Positions 1 through 6,718 of a DNA stretch of 10,629 bases are shown here, piece after piece. The position numbers were made by a program, and so were the translations under genes. Within the stretch, counting starts at the first letter, position 1; each line of letters starts with the position of its first letter. Below the pieces are notes generated by a model, which was not told the origin of the DNA, did not search any database, and was given only the letters and a program-made list of their open reading frames with translations. The DNA is from Acidimicrobiia bacterium (GTDB lineage: Bacteria; Actinomycetota; Acidimicrobiia; Acidimicrobiales; Iamiaceae), in NCBI GenBank assembly GCA_019247975.1, contig JAFBAD010000232.1, positions 1 to 10,629 of the forward strand, written 5' to 3'.

Positions 1-356
1 TCGAGCAGCAGGAAGAGGCGCTGCGCACCGAGCGGGCCACCTACACTCGTCAGGCCGACACGCTCCGGGCCGAGGCCGACGCGCTCGTCGCCGACTTCGA
101 GCCGGGCGACGTCCAGTTCGACGAGGAGTCGGGTGAGGGCGACACGCTCAACATCGAGCGCGAGCGCGACCTCGCCCTGTCGGCGCAGGCCCGACAGGCC
201 GTGGAGGAGATCGACCACGCGCTGTCGAAGTTCGCCGACGGCACCTACGGCCTCTGCGAGGTGTCCGGCGAGCCGATCCCCAAGGAGCGGCTCGAGGCGA
301 TCCCCTGGGCCCGTGAGCGGGTCGAGTACAAGATCGGTGGGCTGGGCCGTCGCTGA
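1..356 (+). CDS. TraR/DksA-family regulator, 3' part (5' end outside window)
   Basis: The frame is open from the left edge and ends at TGA 354-356, giving 117 visible residues. DksA/TraR proteins insert a coiled coil into the RNA polymerase secondary channel and modulate initiation. The visible part starts in a charged helical hairpin (about residues 1-75) and ends in the family's finger, recognisable as GTYGLCE followed by a Gly-x-x-Ile and an Arg-Leu-Glu-Ala-x-Pro run (residues 80-101). Only the first of the four zinc cysteines is present: C85 is kept, while S88, R106 and Y109 sit where the family spacing expects Cys. The fold is probably kept without zinc, as in other degenerate family members. 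The lspA start lies inside its last codons, so the two are likely co-transcribed. From memory, a DksA-like gene, lspA and an rlu gene are also neighbours in Streptomyces. The family call is firm; the exact regulatory role is not known. Confidence 0.85.
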   Translation, partial: EQQEEALRTERATYTRQADTLRAEADALVADFEPGDVQFDEESGEGDTLNIERERDLALSAQARQAVEEIDHALSKFADGTYGLCEVSGEPIPKERLEAIPWARERVEYKIGGLGRR

Positions 357-870
357 GCCGGAGGCGCCGACCCCGGCGCCTGCGACCACCACCTCCCACC
401 CGCGCCGGCTGGGGATGGTGCTGGCGACCGCGGCGATCGTGGTCGTCGTCGACCAGCTCTCCAAGACGTGGGCGGTCAACCGGCTGAACGCCGGTCGGCT
501 CATCGACCTCGTCGGATCGCTCCGGCTCAACCTGGCGTTCAACCAGGGCGCCGCGTTCAGCGTCGGTGACGGCTGGAACCTCGGTCCGTGGATCGCGGTC
601 CTGGCCCTGATCGTGGTGTCGACCCTCGTGTTCACCGGGCCGACCGCCCGCCAGCGCTTCGGCGCGATCGCAATCGGGCTGGTGGCCGGCGGCGCGCTCG
701 GCAACCTCCTCGACCGCGCCTTCCGGGCGGGGTCCGGCTTCATGGGCGGCCGGGTGGTCGACTGGATCGACGTGCAGTGGTGGCCGGTGTTCAACATCGC
801 CGACGCCTCGGTGTGCGTCGGCGCGCTCGCCCTGGTGATCTACAGCATCCGCGCGCCCCAGGACCCGTGA
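337..870 (+). CDS. lspA: Lipoprotein signal peptidase (signal peptidase II)
   Basis: LspA is the inner-membrane aspartyl protease that removes the signal peptide from prolipoproteins after diacylglyceryl modification of the lipobox cysteine. From GTG 337 it is 177 residues, within the usual 150-200. Conserved blocks appear in order: DQLSK in the first membrane segment, N-x-GAAFS after the second, GALGNLLDR with catalytic D126, and FNIADAS with catalytic D156. Four hydrophobic segments fit the family topology. The GTG start lies inside the upstream DksA-like gene (20-base overlap) and has no clear Shine-Dalgarno. The next in-frame ATG, at 415, would give 151 residues and lose a short Pro/Ala/Thr-rich cytoplasmic head, so the exact start is less certain than the identity. 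Its stop overlaps the next start (GTGA), implying translational coupling. The lipoprotein encoded at 1863 is an obvious client. Confidence 0.95.
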   Translation: MGWAVAEPEAPTPAPATTTSHPRRLGMVLATAAIVVVVDQLSKTWAVNRLNAGRLIDLVGSLRLNLAFNQGAAFSVGDGWNLGPWIAVLALIVVSTLVFTGPTARQRFGAIAIGLVAGGALGNLLDRAFRAGSGFMGGRVVDWIDVQWWPVFNIADASVCVGALALVIYSIRAPQDP

Positions 871-1805
871 GGGAGGCGATCCCCGCCGCGCTGGCCGGCG
901 AGCGGCTCGACCGGGTCGCCGCCATGCTGCTCGGCACCAGCCGGGCCGTGGCCGGATCGGTGGTGGACGCCGGTGGCGCCCGGGTCGACGGCCGGGTGGT
1001 CACGCAGCGGTCGACCCGCCTCGAGGAGGGGAGCGTGGTCGAGCTCGACCCGCCACCGCCCGAAGAACGGGCGCCCGAGGCCGAGCCGTCGGTCGAGGTC
1101 GACGTCGTGCACGCCGACGACGACGTCGTGGTGGTCGAGAAGCCGGCCGGCCTCGTGGTGCACCCGGGGGCCGGCCACCGCTCGGGCACGCTCGTCGGCG
1201 GGCTGCTGGCCCGCTTCCCGGAGATCGCCGAGGTCGGCGACCCCGACCGGCCGGGCATCGTGCACCGACTCGACCGCGGCACGTCGGGCCTCCTGGCGGT
1301 GGCCCGGTCGCCGGCCGGCTACGAGGGACTGGTCGACCAGCTCGCGTCGCGCTCGGTCGAGCGGGCGTACCTCGCGCTGGTCCTGGGCCGGCCGGACCCG
1401 CCCGTCGGTGTGGTCGACGCGCCGATCGGGCGCTCGCGCCGGGTGCCCACCCGCATGACGGTGGCCAGCGACGGCCGCCCGGCCCGCACCGCGTACGAGG
1501 TCGAGCAGGCCTTCGCCGCCGACGGCGCCGCGCTGGTCCGCTGCCGGCTCGAGACCGGCCGCACCCATCAGATCCGCGTCCACCTGCTCGCCATCGGCCA
1601 CCCGGTCGTGGGCGACGACGTGTACGGCGACGGACGTCGCCCGCCCGAGGCGCTCGCATCGCTCGACCGCATCTTCCTGCACGCGACGCGGCTCGGCTTC
1701 GACCACCCGGTCACCGGCGAGCGGCTGGCGTTCGACTCGCCGCTCCCGGCCGAGCTGTCGACGGCTCTCGGCGCGCTCGGTCATGGAACGGGGGAGCCCG
1801 GGTAG
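867..1805 (+). CDS. RluA/RluD-family 23S rRNA pseudouridine synthase
   Basis: This 312-residue enzyme isomerises uridine to pseudouridine in RNA, most likely 23S rRNA. An N-terminal S4-like RNA-binding domain spans about residues 11-60. The catalytic domain begins near 80 with the EKPAGLVVHPG block (91-101), carries the catalytic aspartate D136 in the HRLDRGTSG motif, and ends with the ETGRTHQIRVHL block typical of the RluA family. Length and S4 domain fit RluD (sites 1911/1915/1917 in E. coli) better than RluA. Substrate positions cannot be read from the sequence, so I give no symbol. GTG 867 is chosen because it overlaps the lspA stop as GTGA, and coding quality starts there. It is the last gene of the housekeeping operon; a 57-base gap separates it from the transporter genes. 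Confidence 0.92.
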   Translation: MREAIPAALAGERLDRVAAMLLGTSRAVAGSVVDAGGARVDGRVVTQRSTRLEEGSVVELDPPPPEERAPEAEPSVEVDVVHADDDVVVVEKPAGLVVHPGAGHRSGTLVGGLLARFPEIAEVGDPDRPGIVHRLDRGTSGLLAVARSPAGYEGLVDQLASRSVERAYLALVLGRPDPPVGVVDAPIGRSRRVPTRMTVASDGRPARTAYEVEQAFAADGAALVRCRLETGRTHQIRVHLLAIGHPVVGDDVYGDGRRPPEALASLDRIFLHATRLGFDHPVTGERLAFDSPLPAELSTALGALGHGTGEPG

Positions 1806-1862
1806 ATCGGCAGCGCCGTCGGTCGAGACCTGGCCGGCGACATCCGACCCCGAGGGAGCGCC
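1806..1862 (+). promoter_or_regulatory. Leader of the ABC importer operon with ribosome binding site
   Basis: This 57-base gap is the only space between the pseudouridine synthase gene and the importer. It holds a purine-rich Shine-Dalgarno (GAGGGAG, 1852-1858), 4 bases before ATG 1863, and a short dyad GGTC-GA-GACC at 1821-1830 that could be a weak operator. I see no convincing -10/-35 pair and no T-rich terminator, so read-through from the upstream operon is possible. The operator idea is only inference. Confidence 0.35.
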
Positions 1863-3194
1863 ATGCGGCGTCGTGGTCGGCGGGAGACATCCGAGCTTCG
1901 GCGGCTCGCACCACTGCTCGTCGTGCTGACGCTGATCGCGGCGGCCTGCGGGTCGGGCGGCGGCGAGGGCGGCGTCCCGACGCTGCACTGGTACTCCTAC
2001 GACGAGCCCGGCGGCTCGTACGTCGATGCGGCGAAGGCCTGCACCGCCGCGGCCCACGGTCGCTACCGCATCGATCTCGTCACGTTGCCGAACGACGCCG
2101 ACCAGCAGCGCGAGCAGCTCGTGCGCCGGCTGGCCGCCAAGGACTCCGACATCGACCTGATCAGCCAGGACGTGATCTGGACGGCCGAGTTCGCCCAGGC
2201 CGGGTGGATCCTCCCCTTCCCGAAGGCCGAGGCGACCAAGGTGACGAAGGGCCGGCTGAAGCCTTCCGTGCAGACCGCGACGTACGAGCACCGGCTGTTC
2301 GCTGCGCCGTTCACCAGCAACACGCAACTGCTCTGGTACCGCAAGAGCCTCGTGCCGCACCCACCGACCACCTGGGGTCAGGCGCTGCGCGACACCCAGC
2401 GCCTCGACCAGCAGGGCAAGCCGCACCAGTTCCAGGTGCAGGGTCAGCGCTACGAGGGCCTCGTCGTGTGGTTCATCTCGTTGCTCGAGTCGGCCGGCAC
2501 GACCGTGCTCGACAAGACCGGCACCAAGGTCGTGCTCGCGACCAAGCCCACCGAGCGTGCCCTCTCCGTCATGCGCGACCTGTCCCGCTCCTCGGCCGCG
2601 CCGGCTGCGCTGTCCACCGCGCGCGAGGACGATGGCCGGCTGGCCTGGGAGTCGGGGAGCTCGGCGTTCATGGTCAACTACACGTTCGTCTGGCCGAGCG
2701 CGAACACGAACGCGCCGGACATCGCGCAGGACATGGGTTGGGCCCGCTACCCGGGCATCGCGGGAGGCGGTCCGAGCAAGGTCACGATCGGCGGCTTCAA
2801 CCTCGGCGTGGGCGCGTTCGGTCACCACACGGACCTCGCCTTCCAGGCCGCCGCCTGCCTCACGAGCGAGAAGAACCAGATCGACGCGGCGATCAAGGGC
2901 GGCCTGCTGCCCACCACCGAGGCGCTCTACGACGATCCCAAGCTGACCGACGCGACGCAGGACGTGACCGACCCGTCGGGCAAGACGAAGAAGGTCAAGT
3001 CGTTCCCGTACGCAGACGTGCTCAAGGCGACGCTGGCCGACGCGGTGCTCCGCCCGCAGACGCCGTTCTACAACGACGTCTCGCTCGCGATCTCGCGCAC
3101 GCTGCACCCGACCAACCACATCGACCCGCAGGCCGACGTGCAGCGACTGCGCGACGCGATCAAGCGGGCGCTCAAGGGAGAGGGGCTCCTGTGA
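1863..3194 (+). CDS. lpqY: LpqY-like sugar (probably trehalose) binding lipoprotein
   Basis: The 443-residue protein has a lipoprotein signal: an Arg-rich n-region, a hydrophobic core (about 15-28) and a lipobox ending at C29 (IAAAC), followed by a Gly-rich linker. The mature part is a family 1 extracellular solute-binding protein, which captures sugar outside the membrane and delivers it to the permeases. Several stretches match mycobacterial LpqY as I recall it: DVIWTAEFAQAGW (103-115), SNTQLLWYR (152-160), EGLVVWF (198-204), KVTIGGFNLGV (306-316) and a late I-D-P (420-422). LpqY binds trehalose in the LpqY-SugABC importer. Compared with my memory of LpqY, there is an extra Lys/Ser-rich stretch near 368-380. 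ATG 1863 has a good Shine-Dalgarno. The last bases overlap the next start (GTGA). The binding-lipoprotein role is certain; trehalose is inference from resemblance. Confidence 0.85.
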   Translation: MRRRGRRETSELRRLAPLLVVLTLIAAACGSGGGEGGVPTLHWYSYDEPGGSYVDAAKACTAAAHGRYRIDLVTLPNDADQQREQLVRRLAAKDSDIDLISQDVIWTAEFAQAGWILPFPKAEATKVTKGRLKPSVQTATYEHRLFAAPFTSNTQLLWYRKSLVPHPPTTWGQALRDTQRLDQQGKPHQFQVQGQRYEGLVVWFISLLESAGTTVLDKTGTKVVLATKPTERALSVMRDLSRSSAAPAALSTAREDDGRLAWESGSSAFMVNYTFVWPSANTNAPDIAQDMGWARYPGIAGGGPSKVTIGGFNLGVGAFGHHTDLAFQAAACLTSEKNQIDAAIKGGLLPTTEALYDDPKLTDATQDVTDPSGKTKKVKSFPYADVLKATLADAVLRPQTPFYNDVSLAISRTLHPTNHIDPQADVQRLRDAIKRALKGEGLL

Positions 3195-4120
3195 CCACCG
3201 CCTCCACCACCGGCACCGCGGCGATCGCGACCCGCCCGCGGCTGACCGAGCGGGCCCGGTCCGAGCGGCGGCTCGGCTGGATGCTGTCGGCGCCGGCGGT
3301 GATCGTGATGCTCGTCGTCACCGCGTACCCGATCGTCTACGCGATCTGGCTGTCGCTCCAGCGCTACGACCTGCGCTTCCCCGACGACCGCAAGCTGGTC
3401 GGGCTCCGCAACTACGGAGCGGTGCTCGGCAACGAGGTCTTCTGGCAGGACCTCACGAGCACGCTCGTGATCACCGTGATCTCGGTCGTGGTCGAGCTCG
3501 TCCTCGGCTTCGCTCTGGCCTGGATCATGTACAAGGCGATCTTCGGGCGGGCCATCGTGCGGGCCTCGCTGCTCGTGCCCTACGGGATCATCACGGTCGT
3601 CGCCGCGTTCTCGTGGCGGTTCGCGTTCGACCCGACCACCGGGTTCGTGAACGGGCTGCTGAACACCGACCGCAGCTGGTTCTCCGCGAGCTGGACGTCC
3701 TACCTGGTGATCATCGCGACCGAGGTGTGGAAGACGACGCCGTTCATGGCGCTCCTCCTCCTGGCCGGGTTCACGCTCGTGCCCGACGACGTCGTGAAGG
3801 CGGCCCGGGTCGACGGCGCATCGGCGTGGCAGCGGCTCACGAAGATCATCATCCCGCTCATGAAGCCGGCCATCCTCGTGGCCCTCCTGTTCCGCACGCT
3901 CGACGCGTTCCGGATCTTCGACTCGGTCTACGTGATGACCCGCGGCGCGCAGAACACCGAGACGCTGTCGATCCTCGGGTACAACACGCTGATCACCCGG
4001 CTGAACCTGGGCCTCGGCTCGGCGGTGTCGGTGATCATGTTCCTGCTCGTCATCCTCATCGCGGCCCTGTTCGTGAAGGGCTTCGGTGCCGACCTCGCGC
4101 AGCAGCGGGGTGAGCGCTGA
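3191..4120 (+). CDS. sugA: ABC sugar importer permease, SugA type
   Basis: This is a 309-residue inner-membrane permease of the MalF/SugA class (binding-protein-dependent transport, CUT1 family). A hydrophilic head of about 28 residues precedes six hydrophobic segments, near 31-57, 88-116, 123-141, 169-193, 224-240 and 274-297. The cytoplasmic EAA loop that docks on the ATPase is clear at about 202-226 (KAARVDGA, then I-I-I-P-L-x-K-P). GTG 3191 overlaps the binding-protein stop as GTGA and is preceded by a GGGAGAGGG Shine-Dalgarno near 3177-3185. Much longer upstream extensions in this frame are antisense-like Arg/Pro-rich shadow sequence and were discarded. The stop shares its last A with the next ATG. 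It should form a heterodimer with the product of the next gene. Confidence 0.9.
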   Translation: MTTASTTGTAAIATRPRLTERARSERRLGWMLSAPAVIVMLVVTAYPIVYAIWLSLQRYDLRFPDDRKLVGLRNYGAVLGNEVFWQDLTSTLVITVISVVVELVLGFALAWIMYKAIFGRAIVRASLLVPYGIITVVAAFSWRFAFDPTTGFVNGLLNTDRSWFSASWTSYLVIIATEVWKTTPFMALLLLAGFTLVPDDVVKAARVDGASAWQRLTKIIIPLMKPAILVALLFRTLDAFRIFDSVYVMTRGAQNTETLSILGYNTLITRLNLGLGSAVSVIMFLLVILIAALFVKGFGADLAQQRGER

Positions 4121-4971
4121 TGGCGACCACCGGCTCGACGGCCAAGCGCACCCCGGTCGACTCGTTCGTCTGGGCACTCGGCACGATCGTCGTGGTCGTC
4201 TACGCGCTGGTCCCGATCGTGTGGCTGGTGTCGCTCTCGCTCAAGCCGGCGGACAAGCTCAACGACGGCAAGTTCTTCTCGGGCTCGCCGACCATGGAGA
4301 ACTACCGCACGATCTTCAAGGACCCGCAGTTCAAGCACGCGCTGGTCAACTCGATCGGCATCGCGCTGATCGCCACGGTGCTCGCCGTCGTGCTGGCGAT
4401 GTTCGCGGCCTACGCGATCGTGCGGCTCGAGTTCCCGGGCAAGAAGCTGGTGCTCTCCGGCGCGCTCGCCATCGCGATGTTCCCGCCCGTCGCGATCATC
4501 GGCCCGCTGTTCAACATGTGGCGCGCGCTGCACCTGTTCGACACGTGGGCCGGGCTGATCATCCCGTACATGACCTTCACGCTGCCGCTCGCGATCTGGA
4601 CGCTGTCGGCGTTCTTCCGTGAGATCCCGTGGGACCTCGACAAGGCGGCGCGCGTCGACGGCGCGACGCCGTTCCAGGCGTTCCGGCAGGTGATCGCCCC
4701 GCTCGCCGCGCCGGGCGTGTTCACCTCGGCGATCCTCGTCTTCATCTTCGCCTGGAACGACTTCCTGTTCGCCGCGTCGCTGACCTCGACGAACCGGGCT
4801 CGCACGGTGCCGGCCGCGATCGCGTTCTTCACGGGCAGTTCGCAGTTCGACTTCCCGGCCGGCTCGATCGCCGCCGCGTCGGTCGTCGTCACCATCCCGA
4901 TCATCGTCATGGTGCTGATCTTCCAGCGCCGCATCGTCGCCGGGCTCACCTCCGGCGCGGTGAAGGGCTGA
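4120..4971 (+). CDS. sugB: ABC sugar importer permease, SugB type
   Basis: This 283-residue permease of the MalG/SugB class is the second half of the transmembrane channel. Six hydrophobic segments lie near 17-41, 74-100, 110-130, 143-165, 199-220 and 249-268. The EAA loop is at about 174-198 ([14 protein letters not shown], ending A-P-L-A-A-P-G). ATG 4120 overlaps the previous stop in TGATG, with a GGGGTGAG purine run just upstream. Overlaps on both sides of the two permease genes suggest tight stoichiometric coupling. Its stop (4969-4971) overlaps the first base of the Shine-Dalgarno of the ATPase gene. Confidence 0.9.
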   Translation: MATTGSTAKRTPVDSFVWALGTIVVVVYALVPIVWLVSLSLKPADKLNDGKFFSGSPTMENYRTIFKDPQFKHALVNSIGIALIATVLAVVLAMFAAYAIVRLEFPGKKLVLSGALAIAMFPPVAIIGPLFNMWRALHLFDTWAGLIIPYMTFTLPLAIWTLSAFFREIPWDLDKAARVDGATPFQAFRQVIAPLAAPGVFTSAILVFIFAWNDFLFAASLTSTNRARTVPAAIAFFTGSSQFDFPAGSIAAASVVVTIPIIVMVLIFQRRIVAGLTSGAVKG

Positions 4972-4978
4972 AGGAGGT
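4971..4978 (+). promoter_or_regulatory. Perfect Shine-Dalgarno for the ATPase gene
   Basis: AAGGAGGT is a full complement of the 16S rRNA 3' tail. It begins on the last base of the permease stop and lies 4 bases before GTG 4983, which settles that start. It is the strongest ribosome binding site in the window, suggesting the ATPase is translated strongly and independently of coupling. Confidence 0.8.
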
Positions 4979-4982
4979 TCCG

Positions 4983-6185
4983 GTGAGCGAGATCGTCCTG
5001 GACAAGCTGACCAAGCGCTACGGCGACGGCTACGAAGCGGTGAAGGGCGCCGACTTCACCGTCGCGGACGGCGAGTTCTTCATCCTCGTCGGCCCGTCGG
5101 GGTGCGGGAAGTCGACGCTGCTGAACATGATCGTGGGGCTCGAGGACATCACCTCGGGTGAGCTGCGGGTCGACGACGAGGTCATCAACGACGTCGACCC
5201 CAAGGACCGGAACATGGCGATGGTGTTCCAGAGCTACGCGATCTATCCCCACATGACCGTGCGGGACAACATCGCCTTCCCGCTCAAGATCAAGAAGGTG
5301 CCGAAGGAGGAGATCGCGAAGCGGGTCGACGAGGCCGCCGAGCTGCTCGAGCTCACCGAGCACCTCGATCGCAAGCCCGTGCACCTCTCCGGCGGTCAAC
5401 GCCAGCGCGTCGCGATGGGCCGGGCGATCGTGCGCGAACCGGCCGCGTTCCTCATGGACGAGCCGCTGTCGAACCTCGACGCGAAGCTGCGCGTGCAGAT
5501 GCGCACGGTCCTCGCCCGCCTGCAGCAGCGGCTCGGCACGACGACCGTGTACGTGACCCACGACCAGACCGAGGCGATGACCCTCGGGGACCGCGTCGCG
5601 GTGATGCGCCGCGGCGAGGTGCAGCAGGTGGGTACGCCGAAGGAGCTCTACAACGACCCGGCCAACCTCTTCGTCGCCGGGTTCATCGGCTCACCGGCGA
5701 TGAACCTGCTCCCGGCCGAGCTCGACGGCGGCACCGTGAAGCTCCCGATGGTCGACGTCGAGCTGCCCGCCGACATCCGCGAGCGGATCGGCGATCGCGC
5801 CTCGGGCCGCCACCTGATCGCCGGCATCCGGCCCGAGCACTTCGAGGACGCGGCGCTGGTCGGCGACCCCGACGCGCCGGGCGTGACGTTCAAGGCGCCG
5901 ATCGACGTCATCGAGTGGATGGGCGCGGAGCTGTACGTGCACTTCACCGTGGAGGGCAGCGCGCACGAGGAGCTCCGCGAGCTCGCCGAGGACCTCGAGA
6001 CCGTCGGCCTGGGCCCGACCGACGAGGCCCAGATCGTCGCCCGGCTCGACATCCACAGCGAGGCGAAGGAGGGCCAGGACACCGAGCTGTGGCTCGACAC
6101 CCGCAAGGTCCTGCTCTTCGACGCCGACAGCGGCGAGAACCTCACCCGCGAGGCGGCCGCCCCCGCTACAGCTGACGGGAGCTGA
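4983..6185 (+). CDS. sugC: ABC sugar importer ATPase, SugC/MsmK/UgpC type
   Basis: This 400-residue ATPase powers the importer. The nucleotide-binding domain has Walker A GPSGCGKST (37-45), Q-loop Q83, signature LSGGQ (135-139), Walker B with D159 and catalytic E160, D-loop SNLD, and switch H193 in VTHDQTEA. After about residue 240 comes the MalK-type OB-fold regulatory domain, with the usual G-I-R-P-E block followed by an acidic helical segment. Such ATPases are often shared between CUT1 importers, but its place at the end of a complete operon argues for a dedicated one. GTG 4983 is fixed by the perfect Shine-Dalgarno. The 3' end overlaps the oppositely directed rrf2-type gene by 20 bases, so no room is left for a separate terminator. 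Confidence 0.92.
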   Translation: MSEIVLDKLTKRYGDGYEAVKGADFTVADGEFFILVGPSGCGKSTLLNMIVGLEDITSGELRVDDEVINDVDPKDRNMAMVFQSYAIYPHMTVRDNIAFPLKIKKVPKEEIAKRVDEAAELLELTEHLDRKPVHLSGGQRQRVAMGRAIVREPAAFLMDEPLSNLDAKLRVQMRTVLARLQQRLGTTTVYVTHDQTEAMTLGDRVAVMRRGEVQQVGTPKELYNDPANLFVAGFIGSPAMNLLPAELDGGTVKLPMVDVELPADIRERIGDRASGRHLIAGIRPEHFEDAALVGDPDAPGVTFKAPIDVIEWMGAELYVHFTVEGSAHEELRELAEDLETVGLGPTDEAQIVARLDIHSEAKEGQDTELWLDTRKVLLFDADSGENLTREAAAPATADGS

Positions 6186-6627
6186 CGCCGATCGGTGCGG
6201 GCCACGGCGCCCGCCCCTCGGTGATCGCGGCGACGTCGGCGAGCGTCGACTCCTCGAGGAGCCGGCGCATGCGGTCGCCGACATCCGCCCAGATCGCGAG
6301 CAGCACGCACTGACCCTCGTGGTCGCACGCGCCGTTCTGGTGCGGCTCGCCGAAGTCGCCGACGACGATCGGGCCGTCGACCGCGCTGACGATCTCGGCC
6401 AGCGTGATCTCCTCGGGTGGCCGGGTGAGCACGTAGCCGCCGCCGACGCCGCGCTTCGAGCGGACCAGGCCGGCCCCCTTCAGCGCCAGCAGGATCTGCT
6501 CGAGGTAGGGCTGGGGGAGCCCGGTGCGCTCGGCGATGTCGCGCACCGAGGTCGGCGACGCGCCGGGGTGCAGCGCGAGCGACAGCAGCGCCCGGCATGC
6601 GTAGTCCCCACGGGTCGACACCTTCAC
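6166..6627 (-). CDS. Rrf2-family transcriptional regulator
   Basis: From GTG 6627 this is a 153-residue Rrf2 protein. The N-terminus KVSTRGDYACRALL is the standard family opening, followed by a winged helix-turn-helix (about 24-70: S-V-R-D-I-A, L-P-Q-P-Y-L-E-Q-I-L, then G-x-x-R-S-K-R-G-V-G-G-G-Y). Rrf2 proteins such as IscR and NsrR sense iron-sulfur status, NO or redox through a cluster held by three cysteines. Aligned to IscR, C101 and C107 match the second and third, but the first position (95) is Pro. C11 lies in the first helix and H96 sits next to the missing ligand. An upstream extension to 6714 is open but lacks family sequence. No Shine-Dalgarno precedes GTG 6627, which lies 8 bases after a TACCAT box. 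No iron-sulfur assembly genes are nearby, so its targets are unknown; autoregulation and control of the divergent gene are plausible. Confidence 0.9.
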   Translation of the reverse strand: MKVSTRGDYACRALLSLALHPGASPTSVRDIAERTGLPQPYLEQILLALKGAGLVRSKRGVGGGYVLTRPPEEITLAEIVSAVDGPIVVGDFGEPHQNGACDHEGQCVLLAIWADVGDRMRRLLEESTLADVAAITEGRAPWPAPIGVSSRQL

Positions 6628-6718
6628 TGGCCCACATGGTAGGGGGGAGCCTTCGCGCGCCACCGTTCCGCGCTCGGTACCGTGGCCGCAGGTGGACGGG
6701 CGCGGGAAGGCCAATCGA
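6628..6718. promoter_or_regulatory. Divergent promoter region
   Basis: This gap between two divergent starts contains two similar -10-like boxes. On the minus strand TACCAT (6641-6636) lies 8 bases before GTG 6627. On the plus strand TACCGT (6678-6683) lies 8 bases before GTG 6692 and 35 before GTG 6719. TANNNT is the main actinobacterial -10 pattern. I see no good -35 for either. An 8-base palindrome CGGTACCG (6675-6682) overlaps the plus-strand box and could be a small operator. The boxes are visible; promoter activity is inference. Confidence 0.4.

Noticed and set aside
1821..1830. Short dyad GGTC-GA-GACC as an operator for the importer
   Set aside because: Four-base arms in GC-rich DNA are too common to call as a site on their own; only mentioned under the leader.
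840..3119. A 759-codon open frame on the minus strand
   Set aside because: It is antisense to the pseudouridine synthase and binding-protein genes, is Arg/Val/Gly/His-rich with no domain, and reflects GC-biased codon use on the other strand.
6170..6187. Direct repeat AGCTGACG (6170-6177 and 6180-6187) at the end of the ATPase gene
   Set aside because: Eight bases only, no dyad and no mobile element beside it; likely chance.
6628..6714. A longer start for the Rrf2 regulator at 6714
   Set aside because: The added 29 residues are not family-like and would run through the divergent promoter region; GTG 6627 gives the standard Rrf2 N-terminus.
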